Positions 1 through 8,835 are shown, counted from the first letter of the stretch. The stretch: 64,000 bases of DNA from Beijerinckia sp. 28-YEA-48 (GCF_900104955.1 NZ_FNSI01000001.1:2390001-2454000), one strand, 5' to 3'. Notes: generated by a model from the letters alone, not told the origin. Numbers and translations: made by a program.

Positions 1-81
1 GCCGATGCCGGCCATCAAGTGCAGACCGACAAGCCCGATGTGGTCAGCGACATCATCAAGCGCTTCGTTCTCGGCCAATAA
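1..81 (+). CDS. C-terminal end of an alpha/beta hydrolase-like protein (partial)
   Basis: An open frame enters from the left edge and stops at TAA 79-81, giving 26 residues. It contains a Gly-His pair followed by an amphipathic C-terminal helix (DKPDVVSDIIKRFVLGQ). This resembles the end of alpha/beta hydrolases, where the catalytic His sits in a GH motif just before the last helix. The RidA gene starts 24 bases downstream on the same strand, so they are probably cotranscribed. The assignment rests on a short tail and is tentative. Confidence 0.45.
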   Translation, partial: ADAGHQVQTDKPDVVSDIIKRFVLGQ

Positions 82-104
82 CAAGCACATTGCGGGAGGC
101 AAAC

Positions 105-509
105 GTGGGGGCACAGCTCGATCGCCAATCCATGGCGCAATCACCCGAGGCACCCGAACGCATGGCCGGCATGGTGCCGGGCGTCCGGGCCGGTGGCTTT
201 CTGTTTCTCTCGGCCGTACGCGGCCGCGAGCAAGGCGGCGGCATGAGCGATGATCCTCTGACCCAGGCGCGCCAGGCACTGAAGAATCTTGAAGCTATCC
301 TTGCCGCCTCGGGCGCCACCCTGGCCCATGTAGTGAAAGTGACGCTTTACCTGCACGATCTGGAAAAGCGCACGCCGTTCCATCAAGCGTGGATGGAGTT
401 CTTTCCCCAGGATCCGCCGGCACGCATCGCCGTCTGTGTGGCGGACGCCAATGCGGCGCCAGGCGGCAAGGCGCATTTCGCCCTCGACGTCATCGCACTG
501 GCGCCGTGA
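105..509 (+). CDS. RidA (YjgF/YER057c/UK114) family protein
   Basis: A 134-residue protein of usual RidA length. Family signs are the GGFLFLSAVRG strand near the N-terminus, a central QARQALKNLEAILAASGA helix, and PPARIAVCVAD near the C-terminus, whose Arg corresponds to the carboxylate-binding Arg of RidA enamine/imine deaminases. GTG at 105 was chosen because GGAGG lies five bases upstream (95-99); an upstream in-frame TTG at 90 has no such site. RidA proteins hydrolyse reactive enamines/imines or act on related carbonyl adducts. Placement before hyuAB suggests a role in the same catabolic unit, but the substrate is unknown. Confidence 0.85.
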   Translation: MGAQLDRQSMAQSPEAPERMAGMVPGVRAGGFLFLSAVRGREQGGGMSDDPLTQARQALKNLEAILAASGATLAHVVKVTLYLHDLEKRTPFHQAWMEFFPQDPPARIAVCVADANAAPGGKAHFALDVIALAP

Positions 510-593
510 GGAACTCGTCCGACCGTAAGGTCAGAAATTTGTAACACTGCAACATGGGTTCTGGCGGTGACCAGACCATCAGAGGAAAGCGCT

Positions 594-2684
594 ATGGCGT
601 ATTACGTAGGTACGGATATTGGCGGCACGTTCACCGATCTGGTGATGCTGGACGATATCGGCGATGTCACCATCGTCAAGGCTCCCACAACACCCGATGA
701 TCGCACGCGCGGCGTGCTCGACGCCTTCACCCTGGCGGCCGAAGCCAAGGGCGTGACCCGCGACAAGCTGATCTCGGAACTGGCTTATTTCGCCCATGGT
801 ACGACGGCCGCGACGAATGCCTTCATCGAACGCAAGGGCGTCAAGACCGGCCTGCTGACGACGCGCGGCTTCCGCGACACCCTGCGCATCCAGCGTTGCA
901 TGGCGAGCTGGGCCGGCCTGTCCGATCACGAAATTGCGCATTTCTCCGAACGCTCGACGCCGCAGCCGCTGGTCGACATCGACCTGATCGAGCCGATCAC
1001 CGAGCGTGTCGACTATAAGGGCGCGGTGATCATGGCGCTCGACGAGGAAGCGGCGCGCGCCAGCATCAGACGGCTGGTCGATGCCGGGGTGGAAGCCATC
1101 GCCATCACCCTGCTCTGGTCGTTCCGCAATCCCGCGCATGAACGCCGGCTCGCCGAACTGGTCCATGAGATCGCGCCGGATGTGTTCGTCACCATCTCGT
1201 CGTCGCTCATTCCCGTGCTCGGCGAATATGAGCGGACCTCGACGACCTGCATCAACTCCTATCTCGGCCCGGTCATCAACCGCTATATCAGCGGGCTTGA
1301 GAACTCGATCCGCACGGCTGGCTTCAACGGGCCGATTTCGATCATGGAATCGGGCGGCGGCGTGCTGCCGGCCAGCGAAGCGGCTTTCCAGGCGGCCAAT
1401 CTGCTGACCTCGGGCCCGGCCGGCGGCGTGCTTGCCTCGCTAAAACTCGGTGAGCAGCTCGGCTACGACAATATTCTCACCACCGACATGGGCGGCACGA
1501 GTTTCGACGTCGGCGTTATCGTCGATGGCCGGCCGCTCTTAGAAAACATCCGCGAGGTCGGACGTTTCCACGTGGCCCTTCCCTCGATCAAGGTAACGGC
1601 GATCGGCGCCGGCGGCGGTTCGATCGCGCGCATCCATGCCGGCCATCTGATGGTCGGCCCGGAGAGCGCCGGCGCTGTGCCCGGCCCCGCCTGCTATCGG
1701 CGCGGCGGCACAGAGCCAACGATCACCGATGCCGACGTGGTGCTTGGCATGATCGATCCGGCTTACTTTCTGGGCGGTAAGATGGATCTCGACATCGCCG
1801 CTTCCGAGCGCGCAATCAACGATCACATCGCCAAGCCGCTCGGCCTCACTTTGCATGAAGCCGCCGCTGGCATCCGCGAGGTCGCCAACAACCAGATGGC
1901 CGACCTGCTGCGCCGCGTCACCACGCGCTCGGGCTATGACCCGCGTAACTTCGTCGTCTTCGCCTATGGCGGCGCTGGCCCGACCCATGCCTATCACTAT
2001 AGCTCGGTGGCTGGCATTTCGACCGTGGTGGTACCCAAAACCGCGTCCGGCCATTCGGCCTTCGGCACGGTGACCGCCGATCGGCATCGTTCCTTCTCGC
2101 TCGCCTTCGGCCAACATGCGCCGGCTCGCTTCAAGCGTGCTTCCGATCACATCGATGCCGGCAAGCTGAACGATGGCTTCGACCAACTCGTCGCCCAATG
2201 CCGTCAAGCGCTTGGTGATGGCACGCAGATCAAGCGCCTCATCGGCATGCGCTTCCGTCAGCAGGTGCATCAGATCGAGGTCGATGTGCCATCGAGCCGG
2301 CTTGATGCGGCAGCGATCGACGCGCTCGTCGACAGCTTCGAGCAGCGCTACGAGCAGATCTACGGCAAAGGCACGGCTCTGCGCATGTCCGGCGTCGAAT
2401 TCATCACCCAGCGAGTCGAAGGACTGACGCCTGTGCAGCGGCCCGATCCGCGCCGGCTGAAGGCCGGCAACGCACCGGCCAAATCGGCTGGCACGCGCCG
2501 GGTCTATTTCTACGGCGAAGGTTTCAAGGAAACGCCGGTCTATCGCTGGGAAGATTTGAGCCCGGGCCATCCCATTAAAGGGCCCGCCATCGTCGAACGG
2601 CCCGACACGACCATCGTCGTCGGGGTTGGCCATCGCGCCGAAATCGAACCGTTTGGCAATCTGCTCATTCATTTGAAGGGTTGA
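594..2684 (+). CDS. Hydantoinase/oxoprolinase A-type subunit (HyuA; acetone-carboxylase beta-like)
   Basis: A 696-residue protein. The N-terminus carries the phosphate-binding motif GTDIGGTFTD (about residues 6-15), and a second actin/hexokinase-like ATPase motif TTDMGGTSFDVG lies near 298-309, preceded by TSGPAGGV. This is the Hydant_A_N / Hydantoinase_A / C-terminal domain order of HyuA, 5-oxoprolinase N-half and acetone/acetophenone carboxylase ATPase subunits. ATG 594 was chosen over an upstream frame start because AGAGGAAAG (581-589) precedes it. hyuB follows after 4 bases, so the two are co-translated. ATP-dependent ring opening or carboxylation is family knowledge; which reaction applies is undecided. 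Confidence 0.9.
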   Translation: MAYYVGTDIGGTFTDLVMLDDIGDVTIVKAPTTPDDRTRGVLDAFTLAAEAKGVTRDKLISELAYFAHGTTAATNAFIERKGVKTGLLTTRGFRDTLRIQRCMASWAGLSDHEIAHFSERSTPQPLVDIDLIEPITERVDYKGAVIMALDEEAARASIRRLVDAGVEAIAITLLWSFRNPAHERRLAELVHEIAPDVFVTISSSLIPVLGEYERTSTTCINSYLGPVINRYISGLENSIRTAGFNGPISIMESGGGVLPASEAAFQAANLLTSGPAGGVLASLKLGEQLGYDNILTTDMGGTSFDVGVIVDGRPLLENIREVGRFHVALPSIKVTAIGAGGGSIARIHAGHLMVGPESAGAVPGPACYRRGGTEPTITDADVVLGMIDPAYFLGGKMDLDIAASERAINDHIAKPLGLTLHEAAAGIREVANNQMADLLRRVTTRSGYDPRNFVVFAYGGAGPTHAYHYSSVAGISTVVVPKTASGHSAFGTVTADRHRSFSLAFGQHAPARFKRASDHIDAGKLNDGFDQLVAQCRQALGDGTQIKRLIGMRFRQQVHQIEVDVPSSRLDAAAIDALVDSFEQRYEQIYGKGTALRMSGVEFITQRVEGLTPVQRPDPRRLKAGNAPAKSAGTRRVYFYGEGFKETPVYRWEDLSPGHPIKGPAIVERPDTTIVVGVGHRAEIEPFGNLLIHLKG

Positions 2685-2688
2685 GACA

Positions 2689-4908
2689 ATGAGCACCGAT
2701 ACACTGACGCCGCCGCGCTCCGACGTTTATGACTACGACCGGGTGAAGGTCGATCCGATCACCTTTCAGGTCATTCATCACCGCCTGACCTCGATCACCG
2801 ACGAACAGGGCGCCACCTTGCAGGCGATCTCCGGCTCGCCGCTGGTCAACGAGGCGACCGACTTCAACACCGGCATTTTCCGCGCCCATGGCGAAATCGT
2901 CACCATGGGCAAGACAGTGCTGCTGCATGCAGCGTCCGTGGCGGAAATGGTGAAAAGCATCATTGCCGATTGCACAGCAAAGCCCGGCATTCGCCCCAAC
3001 GACATGTTCCTGGTCAACCATCCCTATAAGGGCTCGCTGCACGCGCCCGACTTCGGCCTGGTAGCACCGGTGTTCCATGGCAACCAGCGCATCGGCTGGA
3101 TTGGCGTGTGCTGTCATCAGCTCGATGTCGGCGGCATGGCGCCGGGCGGCTCCTTCCCGGAGGCGACCGATGTGTTGCAAGAGGGCATGCTGGTGCCGCC
3201 GCTGCGCATCGTTGAGGATGGCGAGTTCCGCGAAGACATTCTGGCGATGATCACCGGCATGTCGCGCCTGTCGACCAATATGAGCCTCGACTTCCGCGGC
3301 ATGATGGCAGCCAACAAGGTGGCCCTGCGCCGCCTGCAGGAAACCATCGATCAATATGGCATCGACACAGTGCTGTCGGTGATGGACGAAGCCATCGACA
3401 TGTCGGAGCGAGCCGTGCGCGAGCGCCTGGCCAAACTGCCCGATGGCATCTACCGCGCCCAGACCTTCCTCGATCACGACGGCAAGGAGAACAAGCTCTA
3501 TCGCATCCATGTTGAGCTGACGAAGACGGGCGACGAGATCACGCTCGACTTCTCCCAATCGGCCGATCAGGCGCCGCGCTTCATGAACTGCACCGAAGGC
3601 GGCCTGCTGGCTGGCGTGCGCGCCGCCATGCTGCCGATCCTCGCCTATGATCTGCCGTGGAATGAGGGCGTGTTCCGGCCGATGAAGCTGGTGAGCCGGC
3701 CGGGCTCGATCGTCTCAGCGCGTTTCCCAGCACCTGTGAGTCAGGGGCCGCTTGGCGCCATGTGGCTGGTCGAGACCGTGGCGACGGCGGCGCTGTCGCG
3801 CCTGGCCGCCACCGACAAGGATTACATCCACGAGGCGCAGGCCTCGCCAAACGGCGGACCGGACCTTTATGCCTTCTTCGGCCACAACCAATATGGCGAG
3901 CATTTCCACGGCGCGCTGCTCGACATGATCTATGTCGGCGGCGGCGCCTATTCCCATCGCGACGGCCTGACGCCGCAGGGGCACCGTCATATTCCGGCGC
4001 TGCGCCTCCAGAACGTCGAAGCCAACGAGCAGATCGGCCCCTTCCTCTATCTCTATCGGAAGTTCACGTCCGACTCGGCCGGCCCCGGCCGCAACCGTGG
4101 CGGCGCCAGCGTCGGTGTCGGCTATGTGCTGCATGACATCGATCACATGGACCTGCGGCTTGCCTGCCATTGCTATGAATCGCCGACCTCCTTCGGCCTG
4201 TTCGGCGGCTATCCCAGCGGCTGCAACCGCCGCCGCTTCCTGAAAGACGCCCACGCCGACGAGATGATCGCCGCCGGCGAGATGCCCTTCGATACGTCCG
4301 ATATCGCCGGCGAAGTGTTAACGCTGCCAGCCAAGGTGTCGGGCTCGATCCCGATCAACGCCAGCGATATCTACGAATGCGGGCCAAGCGCTGGCGCCGG
4401 CTGGGGCGATCCGATCGAACGTATCGCCAAACTCGTCGCCGAAGACGTGCACTATGGCTTTGTCTCACAAGCCATGGCGCGCACCATCTATGGCGTCGTC
4501 CTGCAAGCAAACGGCGCCGTGGATGAGGCGGAAACGCTGAAGCTGCGCGACGCCATGCGCACCGAACGTCGGTCTTGGCCAGCCCCCAAGACGCTGGCGA
4601 ACAAGCCGGCGCGCGATGCCGCAGGCGATCTCGTCGCCCGTTTCGGCGATGCCGCCTCGTTCCAGCGCATCAAGGGCAAGACTTACTTCCGCTGCGACTG
4701 CGGCGAGGCCATCGCCCCTGCCGGAGAGAACTGGAAGGACTATGCCCATCAAGCAGTCACATCAGCTGAGGAGCTCGGGCCTCGCATCACCTTGCATACT
4801 GAGATCGAAGCCATGCGCTTTGCCTGCCCGCATTGCGCGCGCCTGCTCGATCTCGAAATCAAGCTGAAGGGCGAACAACCGCTCGTCGACGTCGAAATCA
4901 GGAACTGA
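2689..4908 (+). CDS. Hydantoinase B-type subunit fused to an acetone-carboxylase-gamma-like zinc domain
   Basis: A 739-residue protein. Residues about 15-560 are a Hydantoinase_B domain (FNTGIFRAHGEIV, FLVNHPYKGSLHAPD, RNRGGASVG). The last ~170 residues are not part of ordinary HyuB. They contain RCDCGEAIAPAGENWK with Cys669 and Cys671, then FACPHCARLLDLE with Cys713 and Cys716. This spacing and the ENWK sequence resemble the gamma subunit of acetone carboxylase, a small Zn-binding protein. The fusion suggests a carboxylase-like complex in which gamma is covalently attached to the alpha-like chain. The start ATG has AAGGG eight bases upstream. Fusion is seen directly; activity is inference. 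Confidence 0.85.
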   Translation: MSTDTLTPPRSDVYDYDRVKVDPITFQVIHHRLTSITDEQGATLQAISGSPLVNEATDFNTGIFRAHGEIVTMGKTVLLHAASVAEMVKSIIADCTAKPGIRPNDMFLVNHPYKGSLHAPDFGLVAPVFHGNQRIGWIGVCCHQLDVGGMAPGGSFPEATDVLQEGMLVPPLRIVEDGEFREDILAMITGMSRLSTNMSLDFRGMMAANKVALRRLQETIDQYGIDTVLSVMDEAIDMSERAVRERLAKLPDGIYRAQTFLDHDGKENKLYRIHVELTKTGDEITLDFSQSADQAPRFMNCTEGGLLAGVRAAMLPILAYDLPWNEGVFRPMKLVSRPGSIVSARFPAPVSQGPLGAMWLVETVATAALSRLAATDKDYIHEAQASPNGGPDLYAFFGHNQYGEHFHGALLDMIYVGGGAYSHRDGLTPQGHRHIPALRLQNVEANEQIGPFLYLYRKFTSDSAGPGRNRGGASVGVGYVLHDIDHMDLRLACHCYESPTSFGLFGGYPSGCNRRRFLKDAHADEMIAAGEMPFDTSDIAGEVLTLPAKVSGSIPINASDIYECGPSAGAGWGDPIERIAKLVAEDVHYGFVSQAMARTIYGVVLQANGAVDEAETLKLRDAMRTERRSWPAPKTLANKPARDAAGDLVARFGDAASFQRIKGKTYFRCDCGEAIAPAGENWKDYAHQAVTSAEELGPRITLHTEIEAMRFACPHCARLLDLEIKLKGEQPLVDVEIRN

Positions 4909-4917
4909 GAGGACTTC

Positions 4918-5718
4918 ATGGCACCGATTTTTCCCCTACCCCCGCGGTGGGACCGCAAGGTCGATTGCGGCTGGGTGGAGTTCAAGAGCGGCGGCGACGA
5001 CATTCGTGGCTATCTGGCGAAGCCGAAAGGCGATGCGAAAGGATTGCCGGCGATCGTCATGGTACACGAGAACCTCGGCGTGATTGAACATCGCCAGGAC
5101 GTCACCAAGCGCCTCGCCGATCTCGGCTATGTCGCCTTGACCGTCGATCTGTTCAGCCGCGCCGGCGGGCGACCGCCGCAGGATTTCGTCGATGTGGAGG
5201 ATCGCCGCCGCAAGGCCTTCGTGGCAGCGCGCGACGAACAGGCCGTGCCCGATCTCGAAGCCGGTTGCGATTATCTCGCCTCGCTCGGCTGTGTCGACAT
5301 GCAGCGTGTCGGCGCGCTCGGCTATTGCATGGGCGGCGGCACGATGCTCGACTGGATCTGCGGCCAGACCAACCGGGTGAAAGCAGCAGTCGCCTTCTAT
5401 CCGACGGCGATCGTGCCGCCGGAATGGCGCCTCGACAACAAGCCCCGCTCACGCATCGCTGTCGCCCCGCAGCTGTCTTGCCCGCTCGACGTGCATTTCG
5501 GCGAGAAGGACACCGCGGTGCCGCCGCAGGAACAGGTGGAGCTTGAAGCGGCTCTCGCCCAGGCGAAGCAGCCGGTTCGCTTCTATCGTCATCCCGGCGC
5601 CAACCACGCCTATCACGACGATACCCATCCGAACTATCACGCCGAGGCCTCGAAGGTGAGCTGGGCTCAGACCCTCGCCTTCTTCGAGAGCCATCTCGGC
5701 AAGCCCGTGCCGGCTTGA
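4918..5718 (+). CDS. Dienelactone hydrolase family protein
   Basis: A 266-residue alpha/beta hydrolase. The nucleophile is Cys137 in GYCMGGG, with Asp198 (GEKDTAVPP) and His230 (GANHAYH) completing the Cys-Asp-His triad typical of dienelactone hydrolases (carboxymethylenebutenolidases). The ATG at 4918 follows the hyuB stop by nine bases, with AGAGGA as ribosome site. It is the last gene before a strong intrinsic terminator, so it closes the ridA-hyuAB unit. It probably hydrolyses a lactone or ester intermediate made by the upstream enzymes; the true substrate cannot be read from sequence. Confidence 0.88.
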   Translation: MAPIFPLPPRWDRKVDCGWVEFKSGGDDIRGYLAKPKGDAKGLPAIVMVHENLGVIEHRQDVTKRLADLGYVALTVDLFSRAGGRPPQDFVDVEDRRRKAFVAARDEQAVPDLEAGCDYLASLGCVDMQRVGALGYCMGGGTMLDWICGQTNRVKAAVAFYPTAIVPPEWRLDNKPRSRIAVAPQLSCPLDVHFGEKDTAVPPQEQVELEAALAQAKQPVRFYRHPGANHAYHDDTHPNYHAEASKVSWAQTLAFFESHLGKPVPA

Positions 5719-5743
5719 AGACAGGCGGCATAGTCCAAATAAG

Positions 5744-5772
5744 AAGGCCGGGCATTGCGCCCGGCCTTTTTT
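5744..5772 (+). terminator. Intrinsic terminator after the hyuAB-DLH operon
   Basis: A 10-bp perfect stem, AAGGCCGGGC (5744-5753) with GCCCGGCCTT (5759-5768), encloses a 5-base loop and runs into six T residues. It starts 26 bases after the hydrolase stop codon. This is a textbook Rho-independent terminator for plus-strand transcription. Confidence 0.92.
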
Positions 5773-5786
5773 GTTTGCCCCACACC

Positions 5787-6074
5787 GTCATTGCAAGAAG
5801 CGCAGCGACGAAGCAACTCATAGAGTCTCTGCGTAGCCACTTTCCAGGCTTTACCACACGCTCCTGGATCCCCGATCGCGCCAAGCGCGTCGGGGATGAC
5901 ACTGCGGCTCAAACAGCGCAGTCATAACGCTACCGAAGAGAAGGCGACACCTTGGTGTCATCCCCGACAGCCGCGGAGCGACTGAGCGGGGATCCAGGGG
6001 CGCGTGGTAGAATGCTCCATGCGTTTGAGCCACTGGCTCGCTACGACGAAGCAACGACGCAATCCAGCTACCGC
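5787..6074. repeat. REP-like intergenic palindromic repeats (inverted pair)
   Basis: This ~290-base gene-free stretch holds repeat sequence. Copy A, 5851-5901, reads ACCACACGCTCCTGGATC then a hairpin (CCCCGATCGCG / CGCGTCGGGG) ending GGGGATGACA. Copy B, 5956-6010, is the same element in reverse orientation: TGTCATCCCCGACAG then GGGGATCCAGGGGCGCGTGG. A separate motif, GTCATTGCAAG with GCGACGAAGCAA, occurs at 5787-5815, and a related CGACGAAGCAA occurs near 6044-6054. Such elements are common between genes in rhizobial genomes. No coding region is supported here. Confidence 0.75.
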
Positions 6075-7388
6075 TTAATGATAGCCGAACTGGTGCGGCA
6101 ACCAGAGGGTGATGCTGGGGAAAGCGATCATCAGGGCGACGATCACCACTTCGGCGGCGAGGAACCAGAGCAGCCCACGGAAGATGGTCATCAGCGGCAC
6201 CGTATCGCCGACCACGCTCTTGACCACGAAGGCCTGTAGGCCGATCGGCGGATGCAATAGGCCGATCATGATCAGCTTGATGACCAACATGCCGATCCAG
6301 ACCAGATCGATATTGAGCTGTTTGCAAATCGGCACGATGATCGGCACGACGATTAGCAGAATGCCGATGCCTTCCAGGAACATGCCAAGCAGGATGATAA
6401 CCGCGCTGATGATCAGCACGAAGCCAAGGGGCGACGGCGAATATTCAGCGACGACATTGCCGAGAAACGACGGCACGCCCGACATCGACATGAAGCGGGC
6501 GAACAGCGCCGCGCCGATGAAGATGAAGAAGATCGAGGCGGAGGCCGACGCTGATTCAACCAGGCTGCGCCACAAAACCAGCAAAGTCATCTGCCGCCGC
6601 ACCATGGCGATGAGGAAAGCCAATGCAGCGCTGGCGGCGCCGGCTTCCGTCGGCGTCATCACGCCGCTGTAGATGCCGATGAAAACACCAGCGAACAGAA
6701 CGGGCAGAGGCCAGGAGTCGCGCGTTGCCTCGCGCCGCTCCGCCACAGTGAAGTCGCGTTCGCCGACCGGCGCCAGCTCTGGATTGATCTTACAACGCAC
6801 CACGATCATGATGCTGTAGATGAGCGCTGTGAGCAGGCCCGGAATGATGCCGGCCAGAAACAGCGCGGAGATCGAAGCTTCCGTCTCGATGCCATAGATA
6901 ATGATGATGATGCTGGGCGGGATCAGCGCATCGATCGTGCCAGATGCCGCGACAACGGCTGTCGCCAGCGCCTTGTCGTAACGTCGTTGCAGCATTTCCG
7001 GGATGGCGATCTTGGCCATGACGGCGGTGACGGCAACACTGGAACCGGAAATCACGCCGAAAGCCGTGCCAGCCATATTGGTGGCGATGGCGAGGCCGCC
7101 CGGCACCCACCAGAACCACATGCGCAGCACCCGATAGACGGAAATGGTCATCCCGGAGTTGAAGGCGAAAGCCCCCATCAGAAAGAACATCGGCACGGCC
7201 GAGAGTGTCCAGCTCGCCGACAGATCAAACGGCATGCTGCCGATGGAGCCGAAAGCGGCATCCCAGCCGCGAATAAAGAAGATGCCGCCCACCGAGACGA
7301 CGAAGAGCGCGACGGCGATGGGCATGCCAAGGCCGATGAAGGTCAGGAGCACCGCGATGCCGGCGAGACCGATCTGAGGATTTGTCAC
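6075..7388 (-). CDS. dctM: TRAP transporter large permease (DctM)
   Basis: A 437-residue, highly hydrophobic protein with about a dozen membrane helices, including PIVVPICKQL and GLLHPPIGLQAFVV segments typical of TRAP DctM subunits. It moves an organic acid across the inner membrane using an ion gradient, after delivery by the DctP-type protein at 9026. GTG 7388 is preferred: it follows ACGGAA and lies 13 bases after the dctQ stop. An upstream GTG at 7427 would overlap dctQ by 26 bases and has no clear ribosome site. Confidence 0.92.
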   Translation of the reverse strand: MTNPQIGLAGIAVLLTFIGLGMPIAVALFVVSVGGIFFIRGWDAAFGSIGSMPFDLSASWTLSAVPMFFLMGAFAFNSGMTISVYRVLRMWFWWVPGGLAIATNMAGTAFGVISGSSVAVTAVMAKIAIPEMLQRRYDKALATAVVAASGTIDALIPPSIIIIIYGIETEASISALFLAGIIPGLLTALIYSIMIVVRCKINPELAPVGERDFTVAERREATRDSWPLPVLFAGVFIGIYSGVMTPTEAGAASAALAFLIAMVRRQMTLLVLWRSLVESASASASIFFIFIGAALFARFMSMSGVPSFLGNVVAEYSPSPLGFVLIISAVIILLGMFLEGIGILLIVVPIIVPICKQLNIDLVWIGMLVIKLIMIGLLHPPIGLQAFVVKSVVGDTVPLMTIFRGLLWFLAAEVVIVALMIAFPSITLWLPHQFGYH

Positions 7389-7401
7389 AGGAAATTCCGT
7401 T

Positions 7402-7911
7402 TCAGTGATGAGCAGCCGCAGCGGCACGTTGGCCGCCGGAACACAGGCGCAGAAGCACGGTCAGAAACATGCCGGCGCTACCGATGGGCACGAACCAACG
7501 GCTGAGCCAGACGGGAATGAGGAATTCGCCGGAGCGCCACATCTCGCCATCAAGCGTGCGCAGATAGGCCTCGCGGGCGCTGAACCAGACGAGCGCACCC
7601 ATGCAGATGAGGATGATGACATCGACAAACATCTGCGCCAGCCAGCGCACGCGCATCGACATCAGATTCGTAAACACGTCGGCGGAGATATGCCCGGTGC
7701 TACGATCGATGGCGGCGAGTGGAAAAAACACTAGACTCACCATGTAATAGGCCGAAACGATCTCGATCGTGCCTTCCACCTGGGTGCCCAGGATAAAGCG
7801 ACTGACCAGATCAGCGCTCACATGAACCATCATGAGTAGAGAAGAAATTGCCGCAATAGCAATAAGATAGCTACTCAGCCGGGCGACATGCCTGTCCAGC
7901 CACGATTTCAC
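7402..7911 (-). CDS. dctQ: TRAP transporter small permease (DctQ)
   Basis: A 169-residue protein with four predicted membrane helices and the SADLVSRFIL and EIVSAYYMV segments typical of DctQ. GTG 7911 was chosen because GGGAGGGG lies about six bases upstream; the frame is open further back but without a ribosome site. It is first in a two-gene transcript with dctM and is divergent from the GntR-type regulator at 8059, which probably controls it. The matching binding protein is encoded past the regulator at 9026. Confidence 0.88.
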   Translation of the reverse strand: MKSWLDRHVARLSSYLIAIAAISSLLMMVHVSADLVSRFILGTQVEGTIEIVSAYYMVSLVFFPLAAIDRSTGHISADVFTNLMSMRVRWLAQMFVDVIILICMGALVWFSAREAYLRTLDGEMWRSGEFLIPVWLSRWFVPIGSAGMFLTVLLRLCSGGQRAAAAAHH

Positions 7912-7947
7912 TTGGTGCCCCTCCCGTTCTAAGCGTATTAGAACAAT

Positions 7948-7964
7948 AGTATAGGTATATATCA
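7948..7964. promoter_or_regulatory. AT-rich divergent promoter segment with AGTATAG motif
   Basis: Between dctQ (minus) and the GntR regulator (plus), an AT-rich stretch contains AGTATAG at 7948-7954 followed by GTATATATC. The same AGTATAG heptamer recurs upstream of the TRAP binding protein gene at 8926-8932. Shared use suggests a regulator-binding motif, although no clean inverted repeat is seen here. Confidence 0.35.
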
Positions 7965-8058
7965 CAATTCATCGAAACGGCTAGTCGCTCATCAACATTT
8001 GCAGGACTCAGATGATTGGGCGATAAGCAGCAACCGGACTTCTGGGGCTCTCAGTGTA

Positions 8059-8835
8059 ATGTCAAAAGCTGCCATCAAACGTCGTGCGAAGTCAGCGGCT
8101 CCTTCGCGCCAGATCGAAGCACTGACGCGCATCGCGACCCCTATCTATATTCAGCTTGTTACGCTGTTCCGGCGCCGCATCGAAATTGGCGAGTGGGCGT
8201 TGAACCAGCAGATACCGACGCTGGACGAACTCGCCGAGGAACTCGGCGTCGCGCGCGCCACAGTCCGTCATGCCGTCGGCTTTCTCGAAAGCGAAGGCTT
8301 GATCGGCCGCTATCGCGGGCGCGGCACCTTCGTCCTGCGCAAACCCGAATCGGAAGTGTGGCTGGATATTCCCACCGAATGGGCGGAACTGACCGAAACG
8401 CGGCCCGGCATCGCGATGGAATGGCTCGATTGCGTTGTGGCCAAAGCGCCGCCCACGCCCTCGCACAGCGGCGGCCATGTCGCCGACGAGTATCAATTCC
8501 TGCGCCGCATCCATCGGCGCGGCAACGTGCCCTACCTGATCGCCAACAGTTACGTCGAGCGTAGCATTTTCAAAACCGTCGGTAAGAAGGGCTTCACCAC
8601 CACAACACCGCTGCGCATCCTCAACGACCATCTCGGCAGCCGACTTGGACGCGCCGAGCAGACAGTGACGGTCGGATCGGCTGATGTGGAAGTGGCCGAT
8701 CTGCTGAACGTGTCGATCAACTCGCCGATCGTGATTCTCAAGCGCTCGATTTTCGATCAGGACGAATGCCTGGTCTATGAATCCGAGGGCCTGCATCGCG
8801 GTGATTTCGTGCGCATGCGCGTGCGCCTGCGCTAA
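8059..8835 (+). CDS. GntR-family transcriptional regulator, HutC/UTRA type
   Basis: A 258-residue regulator. An N-terminal winged helix covers roughly residues 25-95 (IPTLDELAEELGVARATV, then FLESEGLIGRYRGRGTFV), followed by a UTRA effector domain that ends with LVYESEGLHRGDFVRMRVRL. ATG 8059 was preferred to the in-frame TTG at 7999; neither has a strong ribosome site. The gene lies between the TRAP permease genes (divergent) and the TRAP binding protein plus ring-cleavage genes (downstream), so it probably senses the imported substrate or a pathway intermediate. Confidence 0.88.
   Translation: MSKAAIKRRAKSAAPSRQIEALTRIATPIYIQLVTLFRRRIEIGEWALNQQIPTLDELAEELGVARATVRHAVGFLESEGLIGRYRGRGTFVLRKPESEVWLDIPTEWAELTETRPGIAMEWLDCVVAKAPPTPSHSGGHVADEYQFLRRIHRRGNVPYLIANSYVERSIFKTVGKKGFTTTTPLRILNDHLGSRLGRAEQTVTVGSADVEVADLLNVSINSPIVILKRSIFDQDECLVYESEGLHRGDFVRMRVRLR

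Noticed and set aside
594..4908. Assigning HyuAB as 5-oxoprolinase or hydantoinase with a specific substrate
   Set aside because: The family covers hydrolases and carboxylases, and the gamma-like fusion points away from a simple hydrolase; no specific substrate can be supported.
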